This document shows, in pieces, positions 23,248 through 34,424 of a DNA stretch of 64,000 bases. Source of the stretch: Meconema thalassinum (lineage: Eukaryota > Arthropoda > Insecta > Orthoptera > Tettigoniidae); NCBI GenBank assembly GCA_946902985.2, contig OX336389.2, forward strand, positions 343,144,444 to 343,208,443. Reading direction: 5' to 3'. Both the position numbers and the translations under genes were made by a program. The notes under the pieces were generated by a model. It did not search any database and was not told where the DNA came from. It saw only the letters and a list, made by a program, of their open reading frames with translations. Each line of letters begins with the position of its first letter. Position 1 is the first letter of the stretch.

Positions 23248-24544
23248 CCCCTCAGGGGCTCACATCTAGTGGGACGTGGGTTGGCGACCACGGGACCCCA
23301 GCTGAGTCCAGCATTGCTTCCACTTACTTGTGCCGGGCTCCTCTCCGTGTTCTTTCCTGTCGACCTCCCTTAGTCAACTCTTGTTCTCTTCCTACCCCGA
23401 CGGTATTAGGTTATCCGAAGCCTAGGGAGTCTTTCACTTTCAGCCTTAATTGGCCCTTGTCTCATCTTTCCTGATACCCTCCTTCTGTGAGGGGTCAGCC
23501 TTCTTTTTCTTTTCCTTTTACCTCCTGCCTTGTGCTCAAGGCCCTTAAGGAGGCAGGGTGTATGTAGCCCCACCACTTCTGGTGCACCCTAGATAATGCT
23601 ACACCCTCAGGGGCTCACGGCTGGTGAGTTCGGGAGTTGGCGACCCTGAGGGATTCCTGAGCTGGGTCTGTTTTCCCCTTTTGTCCCTTCCCTTTGGGGC
23701 GGACCCTCTCCTCTCTCCCCTCCCCTCTCCTCTCCTCTCCAATCCTCTCCTCTCCAATCCTCTCCTCTTTTCCTTATATTTCCTTTTCTCTTTCAGATTC
23801 GCGCACTGTTTTTGTTACTTGGTTCCCCGTGTATCTAAATTCCCTTTGAGCGATTTTTTTTGTAGGTATTTTTAATCTACGTTGCATTTTGTAAGTCTTT
23901 TCGATCTAGATTGCATTTTGTGAGTGTTTTTCAATCTCAATTGCATTTTGTAAGGATTGGCAATCTAAATTGCTTTTTAGCAAGTCTTTCAATATCCGGG
24001 CCGGGGCTTTTGTGAATTTTTTTGAATTTCAATTGCATTTTGTATTTTCAACCTACCCCGCTTTGTTCAAGTAGTTAAGTCTCAATTGCAATGTTGTGGG
24101 TATTTTGAATCTCCATTACATTTTGTGCATATTTTCAATCTCATTTGCATTTTGTACGTATTTTGATTTCACTTGCATTTTGTAGGTATTTCGACTGAAC
24201 GTTGCATTTTGTACTATTTTGGACTTAACCTACATTTTGTGCGTATTTTTCAATCTATTCCTTTTGTGAGTATTTTCGTTCGAAATTCCCTTATGTACGT
24301 ATTACCGCTCTCCATTTGGTGAGTAGTTCAATCTGAGTTCCTTTTTGTAAGTATTTTCCCTGCTACATAAGGCATAGTTGTTGGGGTTCACTGTCTATTT
24401 TATCTAAACCATTTTCGTTTCATCCATAGCAGTGAGCTGCTTTTTATCTTCATCCTTTCATTTCACGCCATTTCATTTCATCAGGGGCCGATAACCTCGA
24501 TGTTAGGCCCCTTAAAACAACAATCATCATCATCATCATCATCA
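23248..24544 (+). mobile_element. ARR retroelement copy 1 (full length, with 13-bp target duplication)
   Basis: This 1297-bp element begins CCCCTCAGGGGCTCAC and ends in (ATC)n, flanked by TGACTCTACAATT at 23235-23247 and again at 24545-24557. The 5' third is GC-rich with two AGGGGCTCAC modules (23253 and 23607). It is followed by a CT-rich run (23701-23770), then about 17 degenerate ~28-bp units with the core TTGCATTTTGTAAGTATTTT (23860-24360), and a 3' end with a GC hairpin (AGGGGCC at 24483 with GGCCCCT at 24505). No convincing ORF is present. The duplication and simple-repeat tail indicate target-primed reverse transcription. Confidence 0.85.
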
Positions 24545-24663
24545 TGACTCTACAATTGAATTGTTTCGTGTATAGGTTGTGTCCACCTTGTCAATACTTT
24601 ATTACATTAAACATGCGTACATGTCTATGACTTTAGTCATTATTCCAAGTTTTCCCTTATTGA

Positions 24664-25385
24664 TTATAATATGTTACACGAATATCCACTTTACAATACA
24701 TTTTTTTTAATATATCACTCGATGTCAATATACACTTTGAGACATGTTTCGGCTCTGTGAGCCTGGGGTAAGTTAATTTTTGCCCAATCAGAGTCATCAG
24801 TTCAGGTTTCCAAGTAGAAATCGTAAATTGTCAGGTAATTTTTTATTGTTCCAGGTCCCCTGTTTGAAAATTGATCAACGACGATGGGCCCACGATTCGA
24901 ATTTTTGTACATAGTTAAATTATTTAAGCATTTTATATTCATTTGTTTTAATCATCGTGACCCCTTATTATTCCCGTTTTCTAACGGGGTCGGGGATGAG
25001 ATGCGATGGAAGTCTTTGTGGCGATGATTTTTACGGCCGGATGCCCTTCCTGACGCCAACCTCATGAGAGGAGTTAATGAGAGATGAAATGAATGATGGT
25101 GAATGAAACTGGGCAAGGATGTGGAAGGAAGCGGCCGTGGCCTGTCAAGAAGGTACCGTCCCAGCATTTGCCTGGTGTTGAAAATGGGGAAACCACGGAA
25201 AACCATTTCAAGGACGGCCGACGGTGGGGCTCGAACCCACGCGTCTACCGAGTCAGCAGAGAGCTTGGCCCCATGACCTAATGCTGTGCTTTAGCCAGCG
25301 TAGCCACTACTGTCGGTAGTGATATTAAAAAAAATATTTTGAAAAAATATCTTGTAAAGTGGATATTTGTGTAACATATGTGTAC
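24664..25385. repeat. Inverted-repeat pair (~55-60 bp arms) enclosing a SINE
   Basis: The arm at 24664-24718 (ATGTTACACGAATATCCACT...) is inverted at 25321-25385 (...AGTGGATATTTGTGTAACAT). The arms differ by small indels in their A/T runs. The minus-strand SINE at 24961-25317 ends almost at the right arm. This may be a MITE interrupted by the SINE. Confidence 0.55.
24961..25317 (-). mobile_element. tRNA-derived SINE, tail type A
   Basis: On the minus strand the head carries a tRNA-like A box (AGTGGCTACGCTGGCTAAAG) and B box (GGGTTCGAGCCCC). The body has the TTTTCCGTGGTTT and CAGGCAAATGCTGGGACGG blocks, and the 3' end has a hairpin formed by ACCCCGTT and AACGGGG. The same element in plus orientation is at 29999-30378. 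RNA polymerase III transcription from the internal boxes is expected. Confidence 0.88.
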
Positions 25386-25663
25386 ATGTTTCAAACTTCG
25401 TCAGCACTGTAAACGTTTCTCTATTTTTACACGAAGACTAACATTGCCAAGGACATATTGCTATTAATAAAAACACACGTTGCACTGTTATAGAATCATT
25501 TCATATTTAATTATTCTTAAATAGTTACTCGTAATATTCCAAGTGCTATAATATAGTTTAATTCAATCTTAGAAACTATCAATATTCAATGTTATGTCTT
25601 TTGTATTTTACCAAGTTTCCTTTGTTAACAATTTGTTATTGTTGTTGGTGGTGTTTATGTTGG

Positions 25664-25705
<42 letters not shown>

Positions 25706-25795
25706 GATACTCCTCCGGGAAAAATTCCAGCACCCCGGCGTCTCTAAAAGCCAGAGTAGTTTAAAGGGACGTAAAACCAATAACATTATTATTAT
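25664..25795 (+). repeat. (TTG)n microsatellite followed by a SINE 3' fragment
   Basis: About 14 TTG units occupy 25664-25705. From about 25716 the sequence AAAAATTCCAGCACCCCGGC and the following GTCTCTAAAAGCC block match the 3' part of the SINE at 58895-59130, ending in ATT repeats near 25795. Confidence 0.7.
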
Positions 25796-26370
25796 GTTGT
25801 GATAATTTATCTGAAGTTTATATTGTAATACATTAATCTCTTTTGGGGTTTATCCTCCATCCTCTAAAGCTATGGCAATTCTTCATATGTTCTGATTAGG
25901 AATTGCCATCTGTAGCAAGAATGGAAATGATTAAATTTAGAAATTTACGGTTTATAGAAAGTGAAAGTGTAGGTTATAGGAAATTCGTTACCTTTTTGAA
26001 CATCTAGAAGTGGTTTATTTGAAATTAACGTTGAATAGCTGTTCGAATGATGTATCGTTGTATTATTAGAATCATGTGTAGGTCTTAAGTGATTCTTCGT
26101 GGATTTTCGTTTATATTTTGCGTACTAGTCATTTGAAACTGGATTAGAAGGAATAAAATTAGAAGCGTAGTGCGTGCATTAATTTGAATGTGTCTATTTG
26201 TCGAAATTCATCTTACCTTAATATTTTTGGGTCGTTTGAAAGCGTAGAATGCAACACGAATAATTACTTTACGTTTTCCTTTCAGAGGTTTTGAAAGTAT
26301 CGTGGAGAATCAGTCTATAGAAGACTAAAATGAATTAGAGTATTTATGTAATGATAGTTATTTTTTTAAT
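25796..26370. other. No recognised feature
   Basis: AT-rich DNA between two SINE copies, without an open frame of interest. Confidence 0.5.
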
Positions 26371-26377
26371 TTATATT

Positions 26378-26697
26378 TTTGTCGTGTGGCCTCCTGAGAG
26401 GCCGAGTGCAGGTCTTTCTAGTCGACGCCCGTGGATGACCTGCGCGTCGGGGTGAGAGATGGAATAGATGAAGATGAGTGAAACTGGGCAAGGATGTGGA
26501 AGGAAGTGGCCGTGGCCTGTCAGAAAGTACTGTACCGTCCCAGCATTTGCCTGGTGTTGAAAATGAGGAAACCACGGAAAACTATTTCAAGGACGGCCGA
26601 CGGTGGGGCTCGAACCCATGTGTCTACCGAGTCAGCAGATAGCTTGGCCCCATGACGTAACGCTGTGCTTTTAGCGAGCGTAGCCACTGCTGTCGGT
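26378..26697 (-). mobile_element. tRNA-derived SINE, tail type B
   Basis: The head and body are the same as in 24961-25317 (B box GGGTTCGAGCCCC and the CAGGCAAATGCTGGGACGG block). The 3' part is different: GGCGTCGACTAGAAAGACC and a terminal hairpin GGCCTC/GAGGCC. The same tail is found at 60484-60812. This is one SINE head joined to two alternative tails. Confidence 0.87.
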
Positions 26698-26753
26698 ATG
26701 ATCGTTATGATTTAGGGTAATTAAAATTATGTGCGTAAAACCTTACCTAATTT

Positions 26754-27962
26754 CCCCCAGGGGCTCACATCTTGTGGGACGTGGGTTGGCGATCACGGGA
26801 CCCCAGCTGAGTCCGGCATTGCTTCCACTTACTTGTGCCGGCTCCTCTCTGTCTTCTTTCCTGTCGACCTCCCTTGGTCAACTCTTGTTCTTTTCCGACC
26901 CCGACGGTATTAGGGTATCCGAGGCCTAGGGAGTCTTTCACTTTCCCGCCTTAATTGGCCCTTGTCTCATCTTTCCTGACCCCTCCTTCTTCGAGGGGTC
27001 AGACCTCTTGTTTTCTTTTCAGTCTTTCACTTTCCCGCCTTAATTGGCCCTTGTCTCATCTTTCCTGACCCCTCCTTCTTCGAGGGGTCAGACCTCTTGT
27101 TTTCTTTTCATTATATTTCCTTTTCTCTTTAAGATTCCCGCACTGTTTTTGTTACTTGGTTCCCCGTGTATCTAAAATTCCCTTTAGCGATTTTTTGTAT
27201 GTATTTTTAATCTACTTTGCATTTTCTAAGTTTTTTCGATCTAAATTACCTCTCGCGATTGTTTTCAACCTCAATTGCATTTTGTAAAGATTGACAATCT
27301 AAATTGCTTTTTAGTAAGTTTTTCAATGTAGGTTTCAGAGCATTATAGTGAGTATTTTGAATTTCAATTGCATTTTGTAAGTATTTTCAACCGAAACCGC
27401 ATTACGCAAGAATTTTAAATCTAAATTGCATTTTGTTTGGTGGGCATTTTGCAAATATTTTGATTCTCAATTGCATTTTGTGGGCATTTTGAATCTAGTT
27501 TACATTTTGTCAAGTATTTTCAATCTAAATTGCATTTTGTAAGTGTTGTCAATCCACATGAGTCGTTTGAATCTACCGTACATTTTGTAAGTATTTTGAA
27601 CCTCAATTGCATTTTGTGCGTATTTTCGATCTCATTTGCATTTTGTAAGTATTTTGAATTTCAATTGCATTTTGTAAGTATTTCGACTCTACATTGCATT
27701 TTGTACGTATTTTGAACCTAGCCTACATTTTGTGGGTATTTTTCAATCTATTCTTTTTGTGAATCTTTTCGTTCTAAATTCCCTCTTGTAGCCCGAACAT
27801 TTATGAGTTGTTTCAATCTGAGTTCCTTTTTGTCAGTATTTTCCGTCTCACTTAATTTTCGTTCTGGTTTCCATTTCATTAACATTTTCGCTCTCACCCA
27901 GATCATTAGGGGCCGATAACCTAGATGTTAGGCCCCTTAAAATAACAATTATCATCATCATC
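26754..27962 (+). mobile_element. ARR retroelement copy 2 (full length, 15-bp target duplication)
   Basis: This 1209-bp copy begins CCCCCAGGGGCTCAC and is flanked by AACCTTACCTAATTT (26739-26753) and AACCTTACGTAATTT (27963-27977). It lacks the second AGGGGCTCAC module of copy 1 but has an internal ~90-bp tandem duplication (about 26932-27020 with 27021-27108). The ~28-bp array spans roughly 27190-27850, about 22 units, before the GGGGCC...GGCCCC hairpin and ATC tail. Confidence 0.86.
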
Positions 27963-27977
27963 AACCTTACGTAATTT

Positions 27978-29343
27978 GAACGGTGAGCGGTAGTTTTGCG
28001 GCCTTTTGGGTGCTGTGAATTGAATGTTCATACAATCTTCTTGGGAATGGATTTCACACTCTTGCTGTTTTAAAAATGCACAGTTTTGTATACGCTTGAT
28101 AAGATTTTTATCTGGCTATAGAAACAGACATCACACAGTTCAACCAGTGGACTGCGTTGTGGAGTAGTCACTTTGATTGGGTGCACGCTGACAGTCTATC
28201 ATCACCCTGAAAGATTTCGTCGTAACGCTGGATTTGTTTGCCCTCCCGTAAGCCGGCTAGAAGAAGGAACTTTTCTTTTCCTACACCTGGTTTTGAAGCA
28301 TTATGCAAGATCTTTTTGTACATAGGCCTAGCTATCGTAAGTTTCCCAGATTTTAAGGATGTCTTAACGTTCTTGTGCTTCTGCCCAACTGATAATTCTG
28401 TTTCAAAATGTGGTTTTGTTCAAAACACCACTTCACTTATTGACAAATATGCATGTTAATTAATATGCCAAATTAATAATTCTCATAGAAATAAATATTT
28501 TGTGGGAAAGAAACTACGTCATTCGACCAAGCGCGAGATTTTAATGAATATTTGAAATGTGTGTACATGCATACTTTTAGAACTATTTTTGCAAAAACAA
28601 ATGAATGAATGAATATAAATAAACAAACCGTATGGGACGGGAGTGCAGCAGGGAGAATCAGTCCCGCAACCTTCCGGCCCTAAATCCGGTGTGCTACCAT
28701 CTGCACTCCCTGGCCAGTTGGAAGACCATACCACGTAATACGTAATAACACCCTTGATACATTTTTCAGCGCCTTCTTTCGCGTAACTGACCGAATATTG
28801 GGTTGCAAATTGACAGTGAGGTAGGGAAATTTTGAATCCATACAAAAACCCACGTTTGGTGGGCCTCTTGTTAGTGGAGGCCTAACTTTATCAGTTAATA
28901 TAGCCTTGCCTCCCCAGCGATGTGAATTGGAACTTCAATGCCAACCAGGGACAGTTAATTTTACCGCCTTCATTGATACAGAAATATGATTTATAAAAGC
29001 TCGTGGTAATTTTCTCTATAGAGGAGTTTGTGTCTTCCATTCCTGCCCAGCGGCGATCTGTACCGGCAGCAGGGATTCTACTCACACTCGAGAGTTATTT
29101 CTGGTGGCTTGTTTCTTTTAGCATGGTTTAAAGAAGCGCTTTATGAACTGTGGGCGGACAGTATACCTTCGAAATGTTGATTTTAAAGACACATTCACTG
29201 GGATAGTTCACACTGTAAGATGTCAGACTTGACAGTTAGAGGTAACCTAGAGATCAGATGTTCGAATACGATATTTAAGATTATTGTGAAGTAGCACAGC
29301 AATATTTGTTACGGAGTTCTCCCGGTTTTGAAGAAGGAAAAAC

Positions 29344-29374
<31 letters not shown>

Positions 29375-29684
29375 TTAAACCCATTCTGCTCCTGTGAACA
29401 GATATTACCGAATAAATATTACGCTTTGGAGGTATTTGGCTAAATGTTTGATTACTAGGTTGGGGTACGTTGCGTAGGCCTATTCGTATAGATTAGTATT
29501 AATTAATCAATCGTATTATCGCCACTATTATCAGGTAAAGGCATTTATTAAAATGCCCTAGTCTGATTTATGCTTCTAATATTTTCTAGGGAGTGGGCGT
29601 AATAATAAATAAAAGAAACATGCTTCTCGAACATACAAACAACAGGTATTGACACTAAACTTATTCGTAGGAATGGCATGAAAA
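27978..29684. other. No recognised gene; a weak tRNA-like segment and a (TTTC)n run
   Basis: Short frames only. A minus-strand segment at about 28660-28720 (GGTAGCACACCGG and GGTTGCGGGACTGATTC) resembles SINE A and B boxes but the B box is imperfect. A (TTTC)n microsatellite lies at 29344-29375. Confidence 0.45.
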
Positions 29685-29998
29685 GTAGGAGTGTAGAGAT
29701 TTGAAGCCATTCTTTCAGTGTTGCCTATACAAAATTTCAATTTGTAGTTCTTCAGTCGGGCAACACAAATATGCCCAATGAATGGGTGTGGTACATGATA
29801 TAAATACACTGGCGGGGGAAAAAATCCCAACATCATGAAGGGGTTGTGCTAGAATGAACGTTGGTAGTCGTGTTTACACATCTGAAAGATGACGTTGGTT
29901 CAAATTTTCCGCAAATTGCATTAGCGTGACGCTAGTAGTGGCCCTATGACGTTGTACGTCAGGTTTGCTTTTAAATACGGGCTGTACTGTACGAGAGC

Positions 29999-30378
29999 AC
30001 CGACAGTAGTGGCTAAGCTGGCTAACGCGCAGCATTAGGTCATGGGGCCAAGCTCTCTGCTGACTCGGTAGACGCGTGGGTTCGAGCCCCACCGTCGGCC
30101 GTCCTTGAAATGGTTTTCCGTGGTTTCCCATTTTCAACACTAGGCAAATGCTGGGACGGTACCTTCTGACAGGCCACGGCCGCTTCCTTCCACATCCTTG
30201 CCCAATTTCATTCACCATCATTCATTTCATCTCTCATTAACTCCTCTCATGAGGTTGGCGTCAGGAAGGGTTGTAACCCAACGTCCGGCCGTAAAAACCA
30301 TCGCCACAAAGTCTTCCATCGCATCTCATCCCCGACCCCGTTGGAAAACGGGAATAATAAGGGGTAGACATACATACA
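29999..30378 (+). mobile_element. tRNA-derived SINE, tail type A, inserted in the Tc1
   Basis: TACTGTACGAGAGC occurs immediately before (29985-29998) and after (30379-30392), a perfect 14-bp target-site duplication. The head has AGTGGCTAAGCTGGCTAACG (A box) and GGGTTCGAGCCCC (B box). The 3' end has the ACCCCGTT/AACGGGG hairpin and a (CATA)n-like tail. This copy defines the full length of the family, about 380 bp. Confidence 0.93.
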
Positions 30379-30439
30379 TACTGTACGAGAGCGTTAGTTA
30401 CCTGTGAAATTGGACGGAGTGACTGCGAGTGGGTCAAGA

Positions 30440-31315
30440 ATGCCTTGACGACGACGAAGAGACCAGTATCAACAGCGCACTGCGTTTTAACGAGGCCGTG
30501 TAATAGAGCTACGCGAAGGTGGATTTTCTATCCGCGCTATTGCAGAATCACTTGGCAGGAATGTCTCCACTGTGAATGCGTGCTGGCAGCAGTGGTCACG
30601 AGAAGGTACGGTCTCAGGAAGACCGGGCTCCGGACGTCCCTGTGGCACTACCGAGTGGGAGGACCGCCGTATTCGGCGCATGGATTTGGTGCATCGGACG
30701 GCGTCTGCAGCAGCCATTCGAGTGGCAGTTGGCACCACAATGACTCAAAGAACTGTTCGAAATCGGTTACTTGAAGGACAGCTCCGAGCCAGTCGCCCTG
30801 CGGCGTGCATTCCCCTTACCCGAAACCACCGCCGTCTGCGACTTCAGTGGTGTCAAGCGAGAGCTCATTGGAGGATGGAGTGGAGGTCCGTTGAGTTTTC
30901 CGATAAAAGCCGGTGGTGCAGTGATGGCCGTGTGTTGGTTAGAAGGGGGCCAGTTGAGCGCCTGCATTCCACCTGTCTGCGGTGTCGACACACTGGACCT
31001 ACATCGGGCGTTCTGGTATGGGGAGCAATTTCCTATGATAGCAGGAACACTGTTGTGGTTATCCCACGTATCCTTACTGCAGATGTGTACGTCCGTCTGG
31101 TGATTCGACCTGTTGTGTTGTCATTCATGAACAGCATTCCCGGGGGGTGTTTTCCAACAGGATAACGCACGCCCCCATGCCGCTGTTGTAACCCAACGTG
31201 CTCTACAGACTGTTGCAATGCTGCATTGGCCTGCTCGATCCCCCGATCTGTCCCCAATCGAGCACGTATGGGACATCACTGGACAACTCCAGCGTCATCC
31301 ACAACCGGCATAACC
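30440..31315 (+). pseudogene. Tc1-like transposase, stops and frameshift
   Basis: ATG at 30440 begins the frame, with stops at codon 3 (TGA) and at about 30488 (TAA). The helix-turn-helix region follows (GGFSIRAIAESLGRNVSTVNACW), then the GRPGSGRP hinge and the first catalytic Asp in F-S-D-K-S-R. Near 31150 the frame shifts; the next frame carries Q-Q-D-N-A-R-P-H and the Glu in S-P-D-L-S-P-I-E-H-V-W, completing a DDE triad, and ends with TAA at about 31312. The C-terminal tail continues in a third frame (VLTDLVQQAWTSIPQADIR, about 31350). Confidence 0.9.
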
Positions 31316-31548
31316 GTCCCTGTATTGACCGACCTAGTACAACAGGCATGGACGTCCATCCCACAAGCTGACATCCGGCACCTGTATGGCACATTTGCGA
31401 TGGCTTTTCTTGCGTGGGTATTAACCTGTTGTCTTGTACCTTTAATCAATTAAATATGTTACCTCGCCAAATATACTACCGAAATTTCCGTGCTCTTCAT
31501 TCCTTATTTCATGGTGTTGGGATTTTTCCCCACCAGTGTATGTAAATA

Positions 31549-31642
31549 CACTCCTGGAAAAATTATATGTATTAGCTAATTATTACTATTAAATGGGACA
31601 AATACTGATAATTAGCTAATAAATGTATTTTTTCCAGGAGTG
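31549..31642. mobile_element. Small palindromic MITE
   Basis: CACTCCTGGAAAAATTATAT at the left is mirrored at the right, and the interior ATTAGCTAATTAT is also inverted, so the 94-bp element is almost one hairpin. TA flanks it on both sides. The symmetry extends into the flanks (TGTAAATA...TATTTACA), giving a ~110-bp palindrome. It sits 8 bp beyond the Tc1's TA duplication. Confidence 0.75.
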
Positions 31643-31725
31643 TATTTACATATTTATATCTTGTACCCCACCCATTCATTGGGCATATTTGTGGTGACCG
31701 ACTGAAGAGCGACAAATGACAAATG

Positions 31726-32412
31726 AAAAGTAGGACTGAACTGTCAGTCTTCCGTGGACAGGTATAGCTCCTTATCCTTAAACTAGTGTATCCTACTTAC
31801 CTGTTAGATACGCATTTCCATTTTAGAAAAGTCTATTGGCGGCATTCATCAAAATAGTGCGAACTGCGCTGTATCTGGTACCGGGCCACTGAAATCAATA
31901 CGTCCGTATCGCTTGTTACTGAGGCTACTCGTTATGTTGAAAAACAAAATTACTATAATAACCTCCAATGGCATGTACAATGTAGCCTACTCGTTCTCGC
32001 CTTGACTGGATTGGCAGTAAAACGAGTATTGTTGTATGCAATCGGTTGCTCCCAATCGCGAATGCTCGCTTCGGTGTTAGTTTGTCATTCCTTCGCTTAG
32101 TGTGTGCACACCTTAACTGTTCGCCGGAGTCATCGTTCTCCTCTGTCATTAAAGCCAGTGGGAGACTCGCACTGCGCTAGTAGTCCGTCCTCGGTGCACC
32201 TTTCCTACAGAGTTGAATTATTTCAGTTCAGAGATGCTACATTCGTCCGCTACCATACTATCGTGCCGTTTTCAGCATCAGTTGGTTTGAACCAGTGAAC
32301 ATACATAGGCACAGAAGAAACTGATAGCCATTTCGCAGAAGTAAGGCGCACCACATTAGTTAGTTGTCCCAGCCAGTGTAGCGATACTTCATTTCCACGA
32401 AACTGGTAATCA
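31726..32412. other. No recognised feature
   Basis: Short open frames only; no motif or repeat partner seen. Confidence 0.45.
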
Positions 32413-33490
32413 TACTAATATATAAAAATGAGATGGTGTTTGTCTGTCTGTCGTCCTGTCTGTTACTCAATCACGCAAGAACCACTGGTCCAATTGAAAT
32501 GAAATTTTGCATGGATGTAGCTGATTTACCAGGTTTACACATAGGCTACTTTTGATTTCGATATTTTTCACTATTAAAAATGGCGACCATTTTAGTGACG
32601 TCACTACACCCTTTGGTTTCAAAATTTCATATTTCCATTTCAAATAAAAAGAGAACGCTAAGCAATAGCAAACTTTTAATGGCATACACGAGCTATAACA
32701 TTTAATTTTCTATCCGAAAGGTCCTTATCACTTTTCGTGTATCTCCAACGGTTAGCGAGTAAAACCTAAATGTGTGCAATAAAACACGGTCAACACCGAG
32801 CGGAGCAGTCTATCTCTCTCTATATAAAAATGAAAGTTTGCCTGTTTTTTTTTGTGAATTTCTACGGAAATTTGAGTTATTTACGCGTTTCAGACTGTTT
32901 TATGATGGATGCGCGCGAAAATATTTTTTTTTTGTCTGTCTATAGACAATTTTTGTTCCCTTATAACTCGAGAACGTCTGGGTGTATCAACGTAAAATGT
33001 GGTACAGATATCCATCAGAGGCACGACATTAATCATTGATGTAACTCTTCTCCGTACCTCTCATAAGAGGGGGCCTACTCCCTTAAAATACATGCTGAAA
33101 TAGGCGTAGAAGGACGAGACAAAGCTCATTTTCAGTCCCTCAATGTGAGAGACAAAACTCGGGGGCCCTAAAGGGTCCTCGAAAACCACATTTTAAGGCC
33201 CTAAAACAAACCGTTTTTGATATATTCCCAGAAAACTAATTTCATAATAAACTTTTGAACGAATCCAAGCCGGTAACCATGACAATAGAATCTCAGAGGT
33301 CCATCTATTGCTGTAAAACGCAATGCAATTACATTTATTACATAACTGTGAAAATTTGCAAATGGCAAAAAGGTTATCAAGGAACCAAATTAAGCTGTAA
33401 AATACATCAATACGTATAATGCGCTTAAGGAGTTCAAGGGGTACTCTAGAATGTTTTCGCGCGATTTACACCTGCGGGTGTGGTACCGTA
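32413..33490 (+). mobile_element. Helitron-like repeat sequences (two 5' ends)
   Basis: Two stretches, at 32413 and about 32817, start with an A/T-rich TATATAAAAATGA block followed by GTCTGTCTG-type sequence. The second continues with ACTCGAGAACGTCTGGGTGT, an arrangement common in insect Helitron 5' regions. From about 33100 the block matches 34425-34905 and 35450-35640 (AAAGGGTCCTCGAAAAC, ATTCCCAGAAAACTAATTT, GGTAACCATGACAA). There is no replicase or helicase frame. An ARR copy is inserted at about 33513. Confidence 0.55.
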
Positions 33491-33512
33491 GGTCTATTAT
33501 ATTCCTATCCCT

Positions 33513-34386
33513 TTATTGATGATGATGATAATAATTGCTGTTTTGAGGGGCCTAACATCTAAGCTATCGGCCCCTAATGGTTTGGGTGATCGTGAAGATG
33601 AAAAAGATGTATAAACTATAACTAATACTAACTACTAACTTATATACCAGAAAAAGAAATGGAAAACAAAAGGAGAATAAGGCAAATAAAGGACAGGAGG
33701 AAAATAAATACCCTAAACCCTCGAAGAATGCGGGTTGAGGGACTTGGAAGAAAGGAGAGCCATGAATGGCAGAGAGGAAAGTGTAAGAGGAGAGGGTTTG
33801 AGGGACTTGGAAGAAAGGTTGATGATGATGATGATAATTGTTGTTTTAAGGGGCCTAACATCTAGGTTATCGGCCCGTTGGAAGAAAGGAGAGCCATGAA
33901 TGGCAGAGAGGAAAGTGTAAGAGGAGAGGGTCCGCCCCAGAGGTAATGGATAAAAGGGGAAAACCGGACCAGTTCAGGAATCCCTCGGGGTCGCCAAGTC
34001 CCGAACTCACCAGCCGTGCGCCCCTGAAGGTGTAGCAATATACAGGGTGCACCAGAAGTGGTGGGGCTACATACACCCTGCCTTCTTGAGGGCCTTGAGC
34101 AGAAGGCAGGAGATAATATGAAAAGAAAAAGACGGCTGACCCGTCGCAGAAGGGGGGTATCAGAATATATGAGACAAGGGACAATTAAGGCGGGAAAGGA
34201 AGAGACTCCCTAGGCCTTGGATACCCTAATACCGTCGGGGTCGGAATAGAACAAGAGTTGACCAAGGGAGGTCGACTGGAAAGAAGACGGAGAGGAGCCC
34301 GGTACAAGTAAGTGGAAGCAATGCCGGACTCAGCTGGGGCCCCGTGGTCGCCAACCCACGTCCCACTAGATGTGAGCCCCTGGGAG
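33513..34386 (-). mobile_element. ARR retroelement copy 3, array missing
   Basis: On the minus strand this copy starts at the CCCAGGGGCTCACATCTAGT block (right end, about 34386) and ends in the GGGGCC...CCCC hairpin plus (ATC)n near 33517-33580. TATCCCT at 33506-33512 and 34387-34393 may be its target duplication. The ~28-bp array seen in the other copies is absent. A second, tail-only segment lies inside at 33797-33877. Confidence 0.78.
33744..33930 (-). repeat. Tail-only segment flanked by 53-bp direct repeats inside ARR copy 3
   Basis: The 53 bp at 33744-33796 are repeated exactly at 33878-33930 (TTGGAAGAAAGGAGAGCC...). Between them lie 81 bp made mostly of the ARR/LINE 3' hairpin and (ATC)n tail on the minus strand. 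This is either a retro-insertion of a tail with a very long target duplication or a local tandem duplication. Confidence 0.7.
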
Positions 34387-34424
34387 TATCCCTATATTAT
34401 ATTATAGTATTATTATTATTATAT

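Larger units (their letters stand above)
29807..31538 (+). mobile_element. Tc1-like transposon carrying a nested SINE
   Basis: The termini CACTGGCGGGGGAAAAAA (29807) and the reverse complement of CCCCACCAGTG (ending 31538) form ~30-bp imperfect TIRs that share ATCCCAACA and ATGAA, flanked by TA on both sides. Removing the SINE at 29999-30378 with one copy of its duplication leaves about 1.34 kb, a normal Tc1 size. Confidence 0.9.
29735..31725. repeat. Inverted-repeat element (~70-bp arms) containing a Tc1 and a small MITE
   Basis: The left arm (about 29735-29805, with AATATGCCCAATGAATGGGT) is inverted on the right (about 31652-31725, with ACCCATTCATTGGGCATATT). A related but diverged block at about 35878-35965 shows that the arm is a dispersed repeat. 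Everything between is accounted for by the Tc1 at 29807-31538 and the MITE at 31549-31642, so the original element was probably a short foldback. Confidence 0.65.

Noticed and set aside
23624..23875. Open frames in the GC-rich and array parts of ARR (also 27530-27715 and 62016-62225)
   Set aside because: They are read through low-complexity CTCTC runs or the ~28-bp repeats, differ between copies and have no motif.
30006..30090. tRNA-like heads of the SINEs as real tRNA genes
   Set aside because: Arms do not form a full cloverleaf and the segments continue into SINE bodies with target duplications.
32887..33039. Open frame within the Helitron-like region
   Set aside because: It is derived from the A/T-rich 5' block of the repeat and is not conserved in the other copies.
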